From: Bacteroidales bacterium
GTDB taxonomy: Bacteria > Bacteroidota > Bacteroidia > Bacteroidales > UBA932
Reading direction: 5' to 3'
Length of the DNA stretch: 39,283 nucleotides
Assembly (NCBI GenBank): GCA_017429765.1
Contig: JAFROJ010000043.1
Location: 1-39,283, forward strand
Part shown: positions 15,450-23,616 of the stretch, one piece after another
Position numbering within the stretch: position 1 is the stretch's first letter
How the letters are laid out: each line of letters opens with the position of its first letter
Notes under the pieces: generated by a model
Database searches by the model: none
Told to the model about the DNA's origin: nothing
The model's input: the letters and a program-made list of their open reading frames with translations, nothing else
Translations under genes and position numbers: made by a program

Positions 15450-16810
15450 TTCCTTATCCTTTCCTCAAGACTCTCCGCCAGCGGCGCGACAAACCTGTCG
15501 ATGTTGCCGGCCCCGAAGGTGGCGAGTACATCAAGTGGTTCTTTATTAATGTATTCCATCAGCTCCTCTTTCTTCAGCATGACCTTCTCGGGAGCCGTGA
15601 CTTTGTCGAATATGATTTTTGAGGTGACCCCGGGGATGGGCTCTTCCCTGGCCGGGTAGATGTCCAACAGGATGAGCTTGTCCACGGCGCTCAGCGACTT
15701 CGCGAAGTCCTCGGCGAAGTCCCTTGTCCTGGTGTACAGGTGCGGCTGGAACACGGCTGTCAGTTTCCTTCCCGGGTACATCGCCTTGATCGAGGAGATG
15801 GCGCTGGAGAGTTCCCTGGGATGGTGGGCGTAGTCGTCGATGTAGGTCAGCTCCGGGCTGGCCACATGGACATCCAGCCTGCGCTTGACACCCAGGTAAG
15901 TCCCGATCGCAGCCTTGACAGCCTCCGGGTTGACCCCCTGAGAGAGGCAGACGGCCGCGGCCGCCACGCTGTTCTCCACATTGACCCAGCCGGGAATCCC
16001 GCAACGGACGTCTTTCACGACACCTCCAGGATAGACAAGATCGAAGATGTAGTGTCCCAACTTGTCCGGCCTGGCCCCGGCGGCGTGGTAGTCGGCGGAA
16101 GGGTCGTCGTAACTGTAGGTGAGGATCCTGGCCTTGGTGTCCTCGGGAGTGATGTCCAGGCCTTTTTTGACTATAACCTCACGGGTCACCTGCGAGGCGA
16201 AGGTCTTGAAGGCCTTTTGATACTCCTCGAGGGTGCCGTAGATGTCGAGATGGTCCGCGTCCATCGCCGTGATGACGGCGACCGTCGGGTGAAGTTGCAG
16301 GAAGGACCTGTCGAACTCGTCGGCCTCGGCGACGAAAATCCTGTTCTGGCTCACCAGGAGGTTGGTCCCGTAGTTTTTGGATATTCCTCCAAGGAAAGCG
16401 GAGCAACCCGGCCCGGCCTCAGTCATGATGTGGGCCACAAGGGTGCTGGTCGTGGTTTTCCCATGGGTTCCGGCCACGGCCAGGCAAGTCTGACCGTAAG
16501 AGAGCTCGCCGAGCATCCTTGACCTCTTGACCATGGTGTAGCCATGCTCCCTGACATAGACAAACTCTCCCAGATCATCAGGGATGGCGGGAGTGTAGAC
16601 CACGAGGGTCGAGGTCACGTCTTTCGGGATGTAGTCGTAGTCGTCGGTGTAGTGGACGCTTATCCCTTCCTCCTCAAGCTCCTTGGTGAGGTCTGACGGC
16701 GTCCTGTCGTAACCGGCGACAGGATAGCCTTTCCGCTTGTAATATCTGGCGATGGCGCTCATCCCTATGCCGCCGATCCCCAGGAAATATATTTTCGAAA
16801 AATCAGACAT
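15446..16810 (-). CDS. murC: UDP-N-acetylmuramate--L-alanine ligase
   Basis: MurC adds L-Ala to UDP-MurNAc with ATP, the first peptide step of peptidoglycan synthesis in the cytoplasm. The Rossmann start FLGIGGIGMSAIARY binds the UDP-sugar. GTHGKTTTS (about residue 114) is the ATP P-loop. The DDYAHHPRE segment of the Mur ligase C-terminal region is intact. Length (454 residues) is normal. It lies 3 bp after murG and overlaps ftsQ by 4 bp. Confidence 0.97.
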   Translation of the reverse strand: MSDFSKIYFLGIGGIGMSAIARYYKRKGYPVAGYDRTPSDLTKELEEEGISVHYTDDYDYIPKDVTSTLVVYTPAIPDDLGEFVYVREHGYTMVKRSRMLGELSYGQTCLAVAGTHGKTTTSTLVAHIMTEAGPGCSAFLGGISKNYGTNLLVSQNRIFVAEADEFDRSFLQLHPTVAVITAMDADHLDIYGTLEEYQKAFKTFASQVTREVIVKKGLDITPEDTKARILTYSYDDPSADYHAAGARPDKLGHYIFDLVYPGGVVKDVRCGIPGWVNVENSVAAAAVCLSQGVNPEAVKAAIGTYLGVKRRLDVHVASPELTYIDDYAHHPRELSSAISSIKAMYPGRKLTAVFQPHLYTRTRDFAEDFAKSLSAVDKLILLDIYPAREEPIPGVTSKIIFDKVTAPEKVMLKKEELMEYINKEPLDVLATFGAGNIDRFVAPLAESLEERIRK

Positions 16811-16813
16811 GTC

Positions 16814-17956
16814 TTAAGCAAGCTTGTAAATCTCGTCGGCTATTATCCCAGCGGCGTCCGGGAGGGCCATCTTCCCGGCGTTCTCCTCCAGGGTCTTGAT
16901 CCTGTCAGGGTCCCCGAGCAGCTCCAGCGCCGTCGGTATCATCTTCTCCACAGCCTCGGCGTCCTTGACAATCATCGCGGCGTCCTTGCGGACAAGGGCC
17001 ATCGCGTTGTGGGTCTGGTGATCCTCCGCCACATTGGGGGAGGGCACGAATATCACCGCCTTCTGGGCGGCGCAGAGTTCCGAGACGCTGCTGGCCCCCG
17101 ACCTTGAGACCACCACGTCCGCGGCCGCGTAGGCAAGCTCCATCCTTCCTATGAAGTCGGAATATCTCACGATCTCCCCAAGCGCGGGATTCTTCACGGC
17201 CTCCTCCCTCATGAACTCGTCCACGCCGGATTTATAGTATTTCCCGCATTGCCATAGCACATCGACACCCTCGCTCCCGGGGCAGCCGTCGCTTATCCAC
17301 TTCCTCATCGCTGCGTTGAGCCTGGCGCTCCCGAGGCTTCCTCCGACAATGAATATATGCTTCTTGGCGGGATCCAGTCCATATTCCTTGACACCCTCCT
17401 CCCTCATCCGGGGGGTGCAGGGGACGAAGACGCTCCTGATAGGGTTGCCGCTCATCACGAGCTTCTCTTTCGGGAAGAATCTTTCCATTCCCTCGTAGGC
17501 CACGCAGATGCTTTGGACCTTGTCCCCGAGCTTCTTGTTGGTCAGGCCGGCGAAGCCGTTCTGCTCCTGGATCAGGGAAGGGATCCCCATCCTCGTGGCG
17601 GCCATCAGCAGGGGAGCGCTGGCGTAGCCTCCCACTCCCACGGCGACTTGAGGTTTGAATTCCTTGATCACCTTCCTTGCCTTCCGGACGCTGTAGAGCA
17701 CCCTGAAAGGGACGCTGATGTCGTTGATGATGTTCTTGAGTGTCAGCTGACGCTGGAGGCCGGTGATGGGCAGGCCGATTATCTTGTAGCCTGCGGCGGG
17801 AACCTTCTCCATCTCCATCTTGCCGTCCGCCCCGACGAACAGGATCTCGGTCCCGGGATTGAGCTCCTTAAGCTTGTTAGCGATCGAGACGGCGGGGAAT
17901 ATGTGTCCTCCGGTGCCGCCTCCGCTGATTATGACCCTTAAAGCTTTGTACTCCAT
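16814..17956 (-). CDS. murG: UDP-GlcNAc:undecaprenyl-PP-MurNAc-pentapeptide GlcNAc transferase
   Basis: MurG adds GlcNAc to lipid I to give lipid II at the inner face of the membrane. The family's first glycine-rich loop (ISGGGTGGHIFPA, residues 9-21) and second G-loop (GGSLGSARLN, about residue 196) are present, with SRSGASSVSEL (about residue 275) as the donor-binding segment. The 380-residue length fits. It begins 3 bp after ftsW. Confidence 0.97.
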   Translation of the reverse strand: MEYKALRVIISGGGTGGHIFPAVSIANKLKELNPGTEILFVGADGKMEMEKVPAAGYKIIGLPITGLQRQLTLKNIINDISVPFRVLYSVRKARKVIKEFKPQVAVGVGGYASAPLLMAATRMGIPSLIQEQNGFAGLTNKKLGDKVQSICVAYEGMERFFPKEKLVMSGNPIRSVFVPCTPRMREEGVKEYGLDPAKKHIFIVGGSLGSARLNAAMRKWISDGCPGSEGVDVLWQCGKYYKSGVDEFMREEAVKNPALGEIVRYSDFIGRMELAYAAADVVVSRSGASSVSELCAAQKAVIFVPSPNVAEDHQTHNAMALVRKDAAMIVKDAEAVEKMIPTALELLGDPDRIKTLEENAGKMALPDAAGIIADEIYKLA

Positions 17957-17959
17957 GGC

Positions 17960-19399
17960 TTACTCGTTGTTATGGTCGTCTAACCCGTAATCCGGGATGT
18001 CGTTCTCGTGGATCGGAATGTCCGACTCAAGCATGTCCAGGTCGTCAAGCCGGCTCTCCACCTCGTCTTTCTCCTCATGCTCCACCAGAGGCGCCGCCTG
18101 GGCCGCCTCCCGGGCTATTTTCCTCTTTGCCATCTTACTGATGGACAGGATGATGCCGAAAGCTATGCTGAACATCAGGAAGGATGAGTTGCCGTGACTC
18201 ACCAGAGGCAATGTCTGTCCTGTCAAGGGGCCGAGGTCACAGCTGATCATTATGTGCATCATGGCTTGCGCCGTGATGAGGATCACAAGCCCGGCCACAG
18301 CCGTCTTGGCGAAATGGTTGTCGCAATTCCGGGCGATCAGCGAGCCCCTGGCGAGCAGGCTGATGTACAGGATAATCACGAACAGCCCTCCCAGCAGTCC
18401 GTATTCCTCCACTATGAAACTGAACATGTAGTCCTCGAACATGATGGGGACGACATATCTCTGGGTGCTCCTTCCCGGGCCCTTGCCGATGAGGCCGCCC
18501 TCGTGGATGGCGATCTTCGCGCTCACTGGCTGCAACAGGTTGTCGAGGGCGTTCTGGAACTCCTCGCTGTCGCGGGGCTTCGTCTTGAGGATGTCCAGCT
18601 GGTTGTCTTTCTGGTCGTTGGTGATCCTGTTTATGGCGGACTCCAGATGGGGGAAGGGTTTCTCTTCGCTCGGGCGGTCAGAGGCCGCGTTGATCCCGAC
18701 GCAGGCCGCAAGAAGGCCGACCGCCACCAGTCCCGGGATCACGAGCTCCTTGACGCTGATCCCTCCGATCAGGATGGTGATGAACATGATGCCTCCGATG
18801 AATATCGTGCTGGAGAGGCTTCCGACCATGATCCCGAGGCACACAGTGAATATGGGGAAGTAGATGTACACGATTTTCTTGAGAAGCGGTTTCTTCCAGA
18901 TGGGATATTTATTCGCCAGGAGGTTGGCGACCGCGAACTTGTCGTTGCGGAAGGCGTTGATTGCCCAGGCGAGGTACATCACCATCGCCACCTTGACCAC
19001 CTCGAACACATGGACCTGGATCCCGCCGATCTGGACTATTCGCCAGGCTTTGTTGATGAAGACCGGCTTGATCGGCCCCACCGCCTTGTGGGTGGCGAGG
19101 ATCAGGAGCAGGAATATCGACAGGGCGTAGCCGAACTGCGAGAACATCCTGAAAAAGCCTATGCTGCGGATGTTGTAGCAGATGATGATGAATACCAGGC
19201 CGATGAGGGATATCTTGATCTGCTCGGTCGCTATCGCCATCCTTGACGTCTTCTGGGATATGGCCAGCTGGGAGGTTGAGGAGAAAATGGCCACGATGGA
19301 GATCAGCATCAGTGTCAACGCGATCATCCACACGACCTTGTCTCCCTCGAGATTGTCGAAGAAGGTCCAGAATGTGCTCTTTTTCCCGTCTTTGCTCAT
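17960..19399 (-). CDS. ftsW: Septal peptidoglycan polymerase FtsW (SEDS family)
   Basis: FtsW polymerises lipid II into glycan strands at the septum with FtsI as partner. The 479-residue protein has about ten hydrophobic segments. The SEDS signatures can be followed: GGLIGKGPGRSTQRYVVP, then MFEDYMFSFIVEEYGLLGG, in which the Asp aligns with the catalytic Asp of the family, and LPLVSHGNSSFL, where most relatives have SRGGTS or similar. The cytoplasmic C-terminal tail (about 60 residues) is acidic. It is between murD and murG, with 11 and 3 bp gaps. Confidence 0.94.
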   Translation of the reverse strand: MSKDGKKSTFWTFFDNLEGDKVVWMIALTLMLISIVAIFSSTSQLAISQKTSRMAIATEQIKISLIGLVFIIICYNIRSIGFFRMFSQFGYALSIFLLLILATHKAVGPIKPVFINKAWRIVQIGGIQVHVFEVVKVAMVMYLAWAINAFRNDKFAVANLLANKYPIWKKPLLKKIVYIYFPIFTVCLGIMVGSLSSTIFIGGIMFITILIGGISVKELVIPGLVAVGLLAACVGINAASDRPSEEKPFPHLESAINRITNDQKDNQLDILKTKPRDSEEFQNALDNLLQPVSAKIAIHEGGLIGKGPGRSTQRYVVPIMFEDYMFSFIVEEYGLLGGLFVIILYISLLARGSLIARNCDNHFAKTAVAGLVILITAQAMMHIMISCDLGPLTGQTLPLVSHGNSSFLMFSIAFGIILSISKMAKRKIAREAAQAAPLVEHEEKDEVESRLDDLDMLESDIPIHENDIPDYGLDDHNNE

Positions 19400-19410
19400 C
19401 CTTCCGGCTG

Positions 19411-20751
19411 TTAAAGCATTCTCACGGCCTCTTTGAACTTGCGTCCCCTGTCCTCGTAACTCGTGAACAGGTCGAAACTGGCGCAGCAGGGGCTCAGCAG
19501 GACCACGTCCCCGGCCTCGGCGAACTTCCCTGCGGCCTTGACGGCGTCCTCGGCGGAGCGGGTCTCGACGAGCCTGTCTCCTCCGACAATGCCCTCGAAG
19601 GCCTCGCGGATCTTGCTGTTATCCACTCCCAGACAGACTATAGCCTTGACCTTGTCCCTCACGAGGGGCTTGAGGACCTCGTAGTCATTACCCTTGTCCT
19701 TTCCCCCCACGATCCAGACCACAGGCTTGCTCTGGCACTCCAGCGCGTACCACGCGGCGTCGACGTTGGTGGCCTTCGAGTCGTTGATGTACAGGACGTC
19801 CTTGATGCTGAGCACAGGCTCCAACCTGTGCTCGACAGGCTGGAAAGTCGCCAGCGACTCCCTGATCACCTTGTTGTCGATCCCGGAGGCCTTGGCCGCG
19901 AGAGCGGCCGCCATCGAGTTGTAGATGTTGTGCTTCCCTCCGAGCGCGAGCTCCTTGAGGAATATGTCGCACTCCTCGTCCTCGTACTTCACCACGATCG
20001 TGTCGTCCCTCAGGAAGGCTCCCTGCTCCACCTCGGTCCTCTGGGTGAAAGGCAGGCGCTTCGCGCTCAGGATGATCTTGTTGAGGTGGTCGATCGTGAT
20101 CTCGTCGTCGGAGTCGAATATGAAGCAGTCCTCCGGGCTGAGGTTCCTGGTGATGCGGAACTTCGCCTTCACGTAGTTCTCGAGCTGGTAGCCGTAACGG
20201 TCGAGATGGTCGGGGGTGATGTTCGTGATGATGGCTATGTCGGGGTGGAACTCATAGCAGTTGTCAAGCTGGAAGCTACTGATTTCCAAGACATAATAGT
20301 CGTAGTGTTCGGTCGCCACCTGATAGGCGTAGCTCTTGCCGATGTTCCCGCCCAGGCCGACGTTCAGGCCGGCGTTCTGGAGAAGGTAATAGATCAGCGA
20401 CGTGGTTGTGGTCTTCCCGTTGCTTCCGGTCACGCAAATCTTCTTGGCGGTGTCGTAACGACCCGCGAACTCAATCTCCGAGACTATCCTCGTGCCCTGG
20501 GCCTCGAGTTTGCGCACGACGGGCACGGTGCTCGGGATCCCCGGGCTCTTTATGACCTCGTCGGCGGAGAGGATGATATCCTCCGTGTGCCCTCCCTGCT
20601 CGAAGGGTATGTCCCATTTGCGGAGGTCATCGATGTAGTGTCCGGCGATCTCCCCGTTGTCGGAGAGGAACACGTCGAACCCTTTGACTTTGGCCAGCAC
20701 AGCGGCCCCGACACCGCTCTCGCCACCTCCCAAAACTACAATCCTGCTCAT
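19411..20751 (-). CDS. murD: UDP-N-acetylmuramoyl-L-alanine--D-glutamate ligase
   Basis: MurD adds D-Glu to UDP-MurNAc-L-Ala in the cytoplasm. The N-terminal nucleotide-type fold starts VLGGGESGVGAAVLA, the P-loop is VTGSNGKTTTTSL (about residue 113), and the central ITPDHLDRYG and late VEHRLEPV/INDSKATN segments are typical of MurD. At 446 residues it has normal length. The gene lies 21 bp after mraY. Confidence 0.97.
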   Translation of the reverse strand: MSRIVVLGGGESGVGAAVLAKVKGFDVFLSDNGEIAGHYIDDLRKWDIPFEQGGHTEDIILSADEVIKSPGIPSTVPVVRKLEAQGTRIVSEIEFAGRYDTAKKICVTGSNGKTTTTSLIYYLLQNAGLNVGLGGNIGKSYAYQVATEHYDYYVLEISSFQLDNCYEFHPDIAIITNITPDHLDRYGYQLENYVKAKFRITRNLSPEDCFIFDSDDEITIDHLNKIILSAKRLPFTQRTEVEQGAFLRDDTIVVKYEDEECDIFLKELALGGKHNIYNSMAAALAAKASGIDNKVIRESLATFQPVEHRLEPVLSIKDVLYINDSKATNVDAAWYALECQSKPVVWIVGGKDKGNDYEVLKPLVRDKVKAIVCLGVDNSKIREAFEGIVGGDRLVETRSAEDAVKAAGKFAEAGDVVLLSPCCASFDLFTSYEDRGRKFKEAVRML

Positions 20752-20772
20752 ATTATTCTTCTCTTCTTTATA

Positions 20773-22083
20773 TTATCTGATCTTCAACAACGCGAGGGTG
20801 GACACGGCCAGGATGATGCCGATGAGCCAGAACCTCGCCACTATCTTCGCCTCCGGTATCGCGTGGACCGGCTTCTTGATAAGGGCTGGGATGCCCTCTT
20901 TCTGGTAGTGGTGGTGCAGGGGGCTCATCTTGAATATCCTCCGCCCCTCGCCGTACCTCTTCTTGGTGTATTTGAAATAACCCCTCTGCATGATGACCGA
21001 GAGCGACTCCACGAGGAATATCCCGCATAGGATCGGGAGCAGGAGCTCCTTACGCATCAGCACGGCCCCGACTCCGATTATGCCTCCGATGGTGAGACTG
21101 CCCGTGTCGCCCATGAACACCTGCGCCGGGTAGGAGTTGTACCACAGGAAGCCCATCAAGGCTCCCACGAAGGCGGACATGAACACGGCGATCTCGCCGC
21201 TCCCCGGGATGTACATGATGTTGAGGTAGTCGGAACTCACAAGGTTGCCTCCGACCCACGCCAGCACACCCAGCACGACTCCGACAATGGCGCTCGTGCC
21301 GGCCGCCAGCCCGTCCATCCCGTCAGTCAGGTTGGTGCCGTTGGAGCAGGCGGTTATGACAATGACAATCATGAGGACATAGATCGCCCATTTGCAGTAC
21401 CATCCCCATCTTCCCTTGAAGGGCGATAGGCTCTTGTAGTCGAACTCGTGGCTCTTGACGAAGGGGATGGTGGTCTTGGTGCTCTTGATGACATTCTCCA
21501 TCTTCCAGCCCGTGTCCTCGGCCACAAGGGTCTCGGAGTCCACGTTGAGGGAGCCTCGGTTGCCTTTCTCCACAATGTTGGCCATGCCGGGACTCACGGG
21601 GACTTTCTCCCTGACCACTATGTCGTCGCTGAGCCACACCGTCATACCGACCACCAGCCCGAGAAATATCTGGGCCAGAAGTTTAGCCTTCGCGTTCAGG
21701 CCTTCCTTGTCATGCTTGAACACCTTGATGTAGTCGTCGGTGAAGCCGAGCGCCCCGCACCACAGGGTGGTGAATATCAAAAGCTGGGCGTACACGTTAG
21801 TCAGGTCACAGAAAAGCAGGACCGGAATGACTATGGAGATGATGATGATGATGCCACCCATGGTCGGTGTCCCTTTCTTCTGCATCTGTCCCTCAAGCCC
21901 GAGATCCCGGATCGTCTCGCCGATCTGCTTCCTTTGCAGCCAGGAGATGATCTTCCGGCCGATGAAGAACGAGATCAACATGGCCGTGACGCTGGTGAGC
22001 ATGGCCCTGAACGACAGGTAGGTGAACAGGCCCTGCCCCGGGATGTCGAACTTCTGAAGGTATTGGAAGAGATGGTATATCAT
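20773..22083 (-). CDS. mraY: Phospho-MurNAc-pentapeptide transferase
   Basis: MraY moves phospho-MurNAc-pentapeptide onto undecaprenyl phosphate to make lipid I. It has about ten membrane helices. The Mg-binding motif (GFTDDYIKV, about residue 117), the NGTNLTDGMDGLA segment (about residue 250) and SPLHHHYQK (about residue 393) are conserved. The length (436 residues, against 360 in E. coli) reflects an inserted loop of about 60 residues near residues 145-215, usual for Bacteroidota MraY. Confidence 0.97.
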   Translation of the reverse strand: MIYHLFQYLQKFDIPGQGLFTYLSFRAMLTSVTAMLISFFIGRKIISWLQRKQIGETIRDLGLEGQMQKKGTPTMGGIIIIISIVIPVLLFCDLTNVYAQLLIFTTLWCGALGFTDDYIKVFKHDKEGLNAKAKLLAQIFLGLVVGMTVWLSDDIVVREKVPVSPGMANIVEKGNRGSLNVDSETLVAEDTGWKMENVIKSTKTTIPFVKSHEFDYKSLSPFKGRWGWYCKWAIYVLMIVIVITACSNGTNLTDGMDGLAAGTSAIVGVVLGVLAWVGGNLVSSDYLNIMYIPGSGEIAVFMSAFVGALMGFLWYNSYPAQVFMGDTGSLTIGGIIGVGAVLMRKELLLPILCGIFLVESLSVIMQRGYFKYTKKRYGEGRRIFKMSPLHHHYQKEGIPALIKKPVHAIPEAKIVARFWLIGIILAVSTLALLKIR

Positions 22084-22092
22084 GGTATATTC

Positions 22093-23616
22093 CTATTTGT
22101 CAATTGTTTCCACGGTTTTGAAAAGCTCGTCGAGGATCTCTCTCTCATCGAAGTGCCGCTTCTCCTGTCCGATGATCTGGTAGGTCTCGTGTCCTTTACC
22201 GGCGAGAAGGATCACGGCTCCGGGGGAGGAGAACAGGAGCGCGGCCCTCATGGCCTCCTTCCTGTCCGGGATGAACACGGCCCTCGACAGCCCCTTCTGG
22301 CTGAAGCCGGCCTTGATATCGCTGAGGATGTCCTCTGTCCTCTCTGAGCGGGAGTTGTCCGAGGTGACGATGATCCTGTCCGAATATTCCTCGGCGACCT
22401 TGGCCATCTCGGGCCTCTTGGTCTTGTCCCGGTCGCCCCCGCATCCGAACAGGCAGACCAGCTCTTTGCCGCGGTCCACCTCCCGAAGGGTTCTCAGCGC
22501 GTTGTCCAGCGCGTCCGGGGTGTGGGCGTAGTCAATCACGAAGGAGAGATCCCTCGGGCCCCGGATGATCTCCAGCCTTCCGGGGGCCGGCTCCAGCTTG
22601 CTGATAGCCACCAGAGTCTCCTCAGGGTCGGCTCCCAGGGCCATGGCGGCGCTGTAGATCGCGAGGATGTTGCTGGCGTTGTGCTTCCCGACCAGCCTGG
22701 TCCAGGCCTCGCGCCCGTCGATCCTGAGAAGCATTCCCTCGAAACTCTCCTCAAGAACCCGGCAAGTGTGGTCTGCCATGCCCCTGCAGGAGAATGTCAC
22801 GACTCTCGCCTTGGTGTTCTGGGTCATGACCTCGCCGTGGCGGTCGTCGATGTTGATGACGGCCGTGGCCTTCGGGCCGAGGTTGTCGAAGAACAGTTTC
22901 TTGCAGCGGAGATATTCGGCGAAAGTGCCGTGGTAGTCGAGGTGGTCGTGGGTCAGGTTCGAGAATATCCCCACCTTGAAATCAAGTCCGGCGACCCTTT
23001 CCTGCTCCACCCCGATCGAGCTCACTTCCATGAAGCAGTACTCGCAGCCGGCGTCCACCATCTCCGCCAGCAGGGAATTGATCACCAGGGGGCTGGCCGT
23101 GGTGTTGGCAGTCTCAGAGCGGCGCCTCCCCACATAGTTCGCTATGGTCGAGAGCAGGCCGCAGTTGTATCCCTGTGCCATGAACATGTTGTACAGGAGG
23201 GTCACTGTGGTGGTCTTCCCGTTGGTCCCGGTGATGCCCACAAGCGATAGCTTCCTGGACGGGTTGTCGTGGAAGTTCGCGGCGATGATCGCCAGGGCGT
23301 GACGTGACGAGGAGACCTTGACGAAGGTTATCTCTGGTTGGTGAGCCTGTCGAACCACCGGCCCTTCGACCCCTTCGACAGGCTCAGGGACCGTAGGGAC
23401 CGTGGGGGCCGTGTCTTCATACACGACCGCGGCGGCGCCGGCCTCTATGGCCTTGCCGATAAAAGAGTGCCCGTCGACCCCTAGTCCCTTGACGGCGACG
23501 AAAAGGGCGCCCGGCGTAACCTTTCTCGAGTCGTCGACAACGGCGCTGACGCCGATGTCAAGGCTTCCCTTGACCTCGACGACCCCGCAATCCTTTATGA
23601 TGTCTCCCAGTCTCAT
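22093..23616 (-). CDS. murE: UDP-MurNAc-L-Ala-D-Glu--diamino acid ligase MurE, with repeat insertion
   Basis: MurE adds the third residue (meso-diaminopimelate or lysine) to the stem peptide. The start MRLGDIIKD at 23616 overlaps the ftsI stop as ATGA; the open frame continues upstream but only through ftsI. The P-loop is ITGTNGKTTT (about residue 115). The substrate-choice motif reads DNSR (residues 420-423): the Arg argues for meso-diaminopimelate, but the usual Pro is Ser. Residues of about 70-96 in the N-terminal domain, between VVYEDTA and EITFVKV, are an insert encoded by the dispersed palindromic repeat. The rest, 507 residues in all, is intact. Confidence 0.96.
   Translation of the reverse strand: MRLGDIIKDCGVVEVKGSLDIGVSAVVDDSRKVTPGALFVAVKGLGVDGHSFIGKAIEAGAAAVVYEDTAPTVPTVPEPVEGVEGPVVRQAHQPEITFVKVSSSRHALAIIAANFHDNPSRKLSLVGITGTNGKTTTVTLLYNMFMAQGYNCGLLSTIANYVGRRRSETANTTASPLVINSLLAEMVDAGCEYCFMEVSSIGVEQERVAGLDFKVGIFSNLTHDHLDYHGTFAEYLRCKKLFFDNLGPKATAVINIDDRHGEVMTQNTKARVVTFSCRGMADHTCRVLEESFEGMLLRIDGREAWTRLVGKHNASNILAIYSAAMALGADPEETLVAISKLEPAPGRLEIIRGPRDLSFVIDYAHTPDALDNALRTLREVDRGKELVCLFGCGGDRDKTKRPEMAKVAEEYSDRIIVTSDNSRSERTEDILSDIKAGFSQKGLSRAVFIPDRKEAMRAALLFSSPGAVILLAGKGHETYQIIGQEKRHFDEREILDELFKTVETIDK
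23336..23402 (-). repeat. Dispersed palindromic repeat, copy C (intact), inside murE
   Basis: TGAGCCTGTCGAA (23342-23354) and TTCGACAGGCTCA (23374-23386) are a perfect 13-bp inverted repeat around a 19-base centre that itself contains CCCTTCGACC. The coding strand also has a 9-bp tandem ACGGTCCCT beside one arm. The element is translated as VPEPVEGVEGPVVRQAHQP, keeping murE open. The same DNA in the same frame and orientation, minus 9 bp and with point changes, ends rnfB, and one arm appears in ftsA. Confidence 0.85.

Noticed and set aside
19243-21030. 595-codon open frame on the plus strand over murD and part of ftsW and mraY
   Set aside because: A shadow of three conserved genes, with no ribosome site, signal or domain.
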